From: Plazaster borealis
Taxonomy: Eukaryota > Echinodermata > Asteroidea > Forcipulatida > Labidiasteridae
DNA: 64,000 bases
Direction of reading: 5' to 3'
Assembly (NCBI GenBank): GCA_021014325.1
Contig: CM037460.1
Coordinates: 19,311,044 to 19,375,043 of the forward strand
Positions 59,563 to 64,000 of this stretch are shown here, in pieces (the stretch's first letter is position 1; each line of letters starts with the position of its first letter). The notes below the pieces were generated by a model that worked only from the letters and a program-made list of their open reading frames with translations, was not told the origin of the DNA and did no database searches. Made by a program: the position numbers and the translations under genes.

Positions 59563-59715
59563 TGAACAGGAACCTTGATATTTGAGTGAGTGAACAAGCT
59601 ATCAAAGTTGTGAAAAGACACTGGCTGGTCACTGGCAAACTGAAGGGTAGACCCAACCTAATAAAGAGGATTGGACTGTAGAGAAACAGGCAGGGGGAAC
59701 GGGGGTCAATCTTAC

Positions 59716-59784
59716 CTTGAACAGAATCTTGGGTTGCCATCCCATCGCTTTCTTCGCTTTACTCGCATCACCTTGGAGAAACTC
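59716..59784 (-). CDS. GMDS: GDP-mannose 4,6-dehydratase, penultimate coding exon (partial gene)
   Basis: GMDS is a cytosolic, NADP-dependent short-chain dehydrogenase/reductase. It converts GDP-mannose to GDP-4-keto-6-deoxymannose, the first step of GDP-fucose synthesis. On the minus strand a pyrimidine-rich tract and TATGCAG acceptor precede 69 bases (23 codons, phase 0), followed by a GTAAG donor. The translation begins EFLQGD, continues with a KAKKAMGW core and ends QPKILFK. It aligns with the C-terminal part of vertebrate GMDS ([20 protein letters not shown] in human). Phase 0 at both ends joins cleanly to the last exon at 56780-56842. Earlier exons, encoding the Rossmann fold and the YxxxK active site, are not in the window and should lie beyond the right edge. 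The intron that starts at 59785 continues to the window end. Other sugar-nucleotide dehydratases lack this tail, so the identification is firm despite the length. Confidence 0.88.
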
Positions 59785-62245
59785 CTGCATAGGCAAGAAT
59801 AGGGAAACCAAAATATTATATATTTATAGAAAGCCATTTCCTCACAAGCATTCTGTGTTTAGATTAGGGATGGGAGCAACCTCGTTCCCAGTGGTGTACG
59901 ATCTCGCGGTGCCATTTTTGTCTTTCTTTCCCAGAATGCCTTACTCGATCATAACCCCTGGAAGTGTGACTTTGAATTATCCAAATATTTTGGATATATT
60001 TTAAGTAGTCCTGTGGTTGATCCATTCTGCGTTAGAAACTACGCAGAGCGCGCTGTCAAAAGAAGCATCAAGTCATAGAGCAACTGCCCCTCTCTAATTC
60101 TTTTTCGCTCTTGTGATACGTCTAACTTTATGCAGTTAGGGTGACCATATAAAAACATGATTCATTTGAAATGTATTGCGTCGAAATACATACATTTTCA
60201 TGTAAATGACAGATAAAACAGGGTGTCCAAATTTAAAATAGGGTGTCCAAAAGACACCCAGACACCCCTCTGGCTAACACTATACTATAACGCACGGTGT
60301 TGCCAAAATCTAGCCGTAGTTGTAGCCGCCAATTTAAACATGGCCTTACACATTTTCCAGACAGTTTGAAGGATAATGGATTTGTTTTAAAAAATCCTGA
60401 CAATCCAAAGGACTGGAAATACTGCATCAAAATTTCTCACAAACAACTCTGGTAATGACCACAAACAAAATTTGTGTAATTTGTATCAGAAAGCCTACTT
60501 AAATTTTGTACAAATGGCAATGGTAGAAAGCATCCAACAGAATTGTTACTCGGAAAGTGCCACAGTTGATTAGTAATCAATCAAAGCAGGTCAACAAAAT
60601 GTTTAATCTTCATAGATCGACGGTACATGTCGGCAACTTTTTGAAATGTATATGTTGTCCATTTGAATGCTGCCCTCAATGGCCAGAGATGCAAGGGGGG
60701 GAGGGGGAGGAATGGGGCCTACCAAAGATTGAGATTGAACCCCTCATTGGTGGTCTCAATAATTCATCCAATATAGAATGTGCAGTACCGAGCACACACA
60801 CACTGCAACCTGATCGCACTACAATTTCGCTGCAAAAGAAATGTCAACAATATCTAGAAATTTCTGGATATGATTGAATTTCACCGGCAGGGATAATGAA
60901 AAAATCAACTAGACTCTGCACCATAGTCACATTATTGTTCAACACAAAATTGGAATAGATGGATTTATTTCAATACAATTTTAAATGCTTTTTTATACCA
61001 GAAGTCTGTAAACGCTGCTTGATTAAAAGATATCCATTTCTGGTTTGATTCATTTATGACAATACATACAGCTCCAAGGTCTGACTTCCTTTTTTTTTGC
61101 ATTACTGACAAGAGCGACAAAATACAAACAACTATAAAACACCCTTAACAAGAATCTCCTGCACGAAGCCGTTGGCCCAGCTGTAAGACTTCAAACTGTG
61201 CCCACGGCTTCTGCTCCCAAATGTTCAACACTAATTTCACTTTGTTCCTAGCCTCCAGCTACACAATCCCCTCAGCCTTTTAAACCTCAGGATTTTGACC
61301 TCTTCCCGATATGGCTGGTACCCCCACCAGGCCGAATACCAGGACAGCTTTCCCACTCACGTCACACACTCTGCCAGATTTTCCATCTCCAATTCCCCTC
61401 CGTCCTACGACCCATCACTCTTAGTTAAACTCCCAGGGTCAATGACGTCCTCGGCAAATGCTCAATATCCTAACCCATCACAACTCCTGTCAGATATTTT
61501 TTTCCTTTTAACATCTCTCTGCTCTTTCTCAAATGGGTCTCGCCCAGCGGGGGGAAGCGGGACCCACCGCAGCTAACTCCGCGTCCTCATTCCTACTCTC
61601 GGCGAGTCTGAGTGCATCGGACGGCAGTCGACCAGTGCGATGACGGCACGGCGAAGTGTATCAGGAATGGAGGTAATTGGTGGGTTCTATGACCAATCAC
61701 TTAGGTAATTTCGGCGGAGTGGGCCCCATGCGGTTCCGGAGGAAACCCAAGCTGGGGGGCCAGTGATGGGATGAAATTATCAGGCGTGACATTATGCATT
61801 AGGACTGGAATTTGTTGCTGAGCGAGGCTGGACTGTGACTGAACATAAAGAGTTTTAAGAACATCGTTCTGTACGTTTACTTCAGACAAGCTCATTCTCA
61901 ATGTAATGATTCAGCCGAGTGTAAATAAATAAGTGTACTAAAGTGTTGATTGACCTTCAGGGATCTGCTGCCCTCAATGCACAATTCCATTTAGGCTGCT
62001 TCTGTTGTTATTATTCGAGTCTGTTACCATAGGAACAGTCTAGTTTCCTCCCTCAGCCTTATTAAGGTAGGTATACAGACATGTGCAGAGAAAAGCATGG
62101 CAATGCTTTGTGCAATGTGACAGTACTATGAAACACATGTTACAAATTTCTTATGTGTCTTTTTGTTCATTTAGTTCTTGGAACACTTGTTTATTTCCAG
62201 GAAGACTTCAAAAGCTAGCTACATGACACGTAAACCATTTTGTTG
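59785..62245 (-). other. Part of the next GMDS intron; no exon seen
   Basis: Upstream of the penultimate GMDS exon on the minus strand. I looked for an exon encoding the preceding conserved segment (human ...YYRPTEV) and found none here. A short repeat-like segment with AGGGTGTCC words lies near 60136-60275. GC rises around 61150-61760 without a recognisable protein. Confidence 0.5.
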
Positions 62246-62248
62246 CTT

Positions 62249-62347
62249 AAGTTGGGTTTGAACAAAGAAAAATTGACTAAAGAAGGATTTGAACCAACGA
62301 CCTCCGGTTTAACATGCCGGTGCTCTACCAATTGAGCTATCTAGCCC
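62249..62347 (-). mobile_element. tRNA-Asn-like SINE head
   Basis: The minus strand reads GGGCTAGATAGCTCAATTGG, then a CCGG/CCGG anticodon stem with a GTT (Asn) anticodon, then GGTTCGAATCC. The 3' acceptor half does not pair with GGGCTAG and the T stem has mismatches, so this is a SINE and not a tRNA gene. The tail is CAATTTTTCTTTGTTCAAAC followed by CC. Confidence 0.7.
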
Positions 62348-62429
62348 TGTTTTGGCAGTCTCCCCATTTTGTCAATATTTTGTTCGGGGGTGCCAGTCAG
62401 AAGCCATTCAACCTGTAACTGCTGTATAG

Positions 62430-62560
62430 CCAGGGATCACACTCAAGTTTACGATACAACCTGGGAAGCGGTAGCAAAGGGATCACCTTAAGGGAATGCG
62501 ACTTTTAAATTCAAATCCAGGTTCCAGTCAATTTGTCTTTGTTCAACCCCAAATTAATTA
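62430..62560 (+). mobile_element. Probable SINE fragment with matching tail, opposite orientation
   Basis: GTCAATTTGTCTTTGTTCAA followed by CCCCAA matches the tail of the minus-strand SINE at 62249. The upstream part is too decayed to show clear A and B boxes. Confidence 0.45.
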
Positions 62561-63430
62561 AAATTTACCCAGTAAGTTCCCCTTGTGGTTTATTACTTGA
62601 TAAAAAAAAGTAAACTCGCAAGTTATTACCCAAGCTGTAGACTACCGCCTAAACATTGTACTGCCCCAACTACAAGTAGGAAATCAACGTTAGCACAGAA
62701 CATGTTAGTGCTTTAACACTGGAGCAGACCGTGGAAAACATTAGTGTAGCAGCTCCCTGCATTATCACATCCCATTGTCAGACCAGATGTCGTCCTTAAA
62801 AACACAACAAGCGATTCTCTTTCTTCAAGACTATTCCTTTATCAACCTCTTCGCTTTCAGAGCGAGGCGTTTCCTCGACTGGCTCACACGGAGGCCCAGA
62901 TGCTCTGTGACTCCCCCCTCCTTCTTCCTCTCATCATGCCCAGCACTGCCTCCTCCTCCCCCCCCCCCCATTGGAGTCCCGGCGAGGCCCCCGACATACT
63001 CCAAAACTAAGCGTCAGCAAGCGTAACAGACAGCCCTGGCCGTTCCAGAATCGTCTCCATTAGTGCCAAAGGACTGGTCACAGCGGGAGGGGGGTTATAG
63101 CCAGCGCACAACCGTGATTGCTTCTGACAAATCTTAATGGGTGGTCATCAGAACGAGGAATGGAGTACTTTATTTTATGCCAAGTCTAGTACCCCGCCAC
63201 TTTAGGCCATATGGTCATGGGAGATGTGTGTATGCGAGTGCTGTACTACATCGACTGGTTGTTTAGTGATGCTTTCCACATAACAACATTATCAAAAGTG
63301 ATGCAAGAGAGAAAAAAAATAATAATAATAATAAAAATATTCTGGTTTTCAGGTAAAATTTAAAACACTGTACATGAATGCTAGTCTTCTCATCAAGGCA
63401 GGCAAGCAATGTACATGTTTATATACCAAC
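62561..63430. other. No gene seen
   Basis: C-run near 62958-62969 in a GC-richer patch. The frame at 62775-63026 (+) is low-complexity. Confidence 0.5.
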
Positions 63431-63848
63431 AATTAATATAGGAGTCCAATATTGATAAATATAGGATGCTAGGGAAGCTTAGCAGCTAACTCTCGCAAGT
63501 ACTAATAGATTTTACATTGAGTATCGTATTGATGGCATTGCGCGTATGGCTATGAACGCCGAACACGCTTTAACCAACAAGTCTTAAATATGCACATGTT
63601 TGTATACTGCACTAATAGATCCTTGTCATCTGATTGGTGGAACACGAATCACGTGTCATACTTCATATTTCCATGTATACTGTTAGGACACTCCAATAGT
63701 TAATATATGAGTCCTATATTGATAAATATAGGATGCTTGGGATGCTTCACAGCTAGCGTACTAAAAGATTTTACATTGAGTATCGTATTGATGGCGTTAC
63801 GCGTATGGCTATGAACGCCGAACGCGCTTTAGCCAACCAGTCTTAAAC
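63431..63848. repeat. Pair of ~155-bp direct repeats
   Basis: The sequence from AATTAATATAGGAGTCC at 63431 to GTCTTAAA near 63588 recurs at 63698-63848 with scattered changes. Shared words include TTGATAAATATAGGATGCT and TTTTACATTGAGTATCGTAT. Spacer about 110 bp. No coding potential. Confidence 0.85.
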
Positions 63849-64000
63849 AGCACAAGCATGTCTTTATCAGCAGTTATTATTGAAATAAATTATAAATTGT
63901 TCAAAACTTTGTATTATTTATTTTTTGAATAATTGTACGCTTTTCCCCAGGAAAATTGCATCAAGTGCGAACACACATGAGGTGGTGGTGGGGTTAAAGG

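Larger units (their letters stand above)
56843..59715 (-). other. GMDS: Last intron of GMDS
   Basis: AT-rich non-coding sequence bounded by the two GMDS exons. It contains a 25-bp tandem duplication near 57130-57180, a C-run followed by CA repeats near 58533-58558, and a 621-bp foldback element at 58942-59562. No other exon-like segment was seen. Confidence 0.8.

Noticed and set aside
62275..62347. Functional tRNA-Asn gene
   Set aside because: Anticodon arm and B box are present, but the acceptor stem does not pair and the T stem has mismatches; it has a SINE tail.

Overview
The window is eukaryotic, AT-rich and mostly non-coding. It is very probably from an echinoderm and most likely a sea star; this is inferred from the repeat style (tRNA-headed SINEs, short TTAA-flanked elements, frequent TAGGCCTA words) and from the forkhead gene, and no species was identified. 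I see no bacterial operons, phage, CRISPR arrays or plasmid features.

Only two genes can be named. (1) A complete single-exon forkhead gene, FoxL1, lies on the + strand at 29932-31296 (454 aa). It has a full forkhead domain and an eh1-type repression motif. Upstream there are four matches to the forkhead-binding consensus within about 250 bp, and a 25-codon upstream ORF. (2) The last two coding exons of GDP-mannose 4,6-dehydratase (GMDS) lie on the - strand at 59716-59784 and 56780-56842. Both are too short to stand out as ORFs but have clean splice sites and the conserved C-terminal residues. GMDS adjoins the FOXQ1-FOXF2-FOXC1 cluster in human 6p25, so FoxL1 and GMDS about 25 kb apart looks like a piece of the ancestral Fox cluster neighbourhood.

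Layout: 1-5.5 kb, unannotated, with a doubtful exon at the left edge. 5.5-5.8 kb, interstitial telomeric repeat joined to a 16-bp satellite. 6.6-13.7 kb, several TTAA-flanked MITE-like elements, a LINE reverse-transcriptase remnant and a GGGTCA-rich element. 13.9-16 kb, further MITEs, a SINE and a foldback. 16.5-18 kb, a 21-bp minisatellite with higher-order structure. 19-25 kb, SINEs, a tandem MITE dimer and MITEs. 27.4-32.6 kb, a repeat-poor island around FoxL1. 32.6-55.2 kb, scattered MITEs with nested insertions, a 574-bp palindrome and a CAA/CAG tract. 55.4-64 kb, a doubtful exon, a 21-bp pyrimidine/purine minisatellite, GMDS exons and introns, a foldback and SINE remnants.

The main non-genic content is short non-autonomous transposable elements. 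At least a dozen copies share TTAAAGG...CCTTTAA ends, as expected for piggyBac-type MITEs. Nested insertions give relative ages. One MITE family carries perfect GGTCAnnnTGACC palindromes (estrogen-response-element consensus). A small 12-bp-TSD element with a hairpin end occurs twice and I cannot assign it to a known class. No new multi-gene system is visible; the most interesting signals are the FoxL1-GMDS linkage and the unusual repeat architectures. All reading was by eye, so repeat boundaries are approximate.
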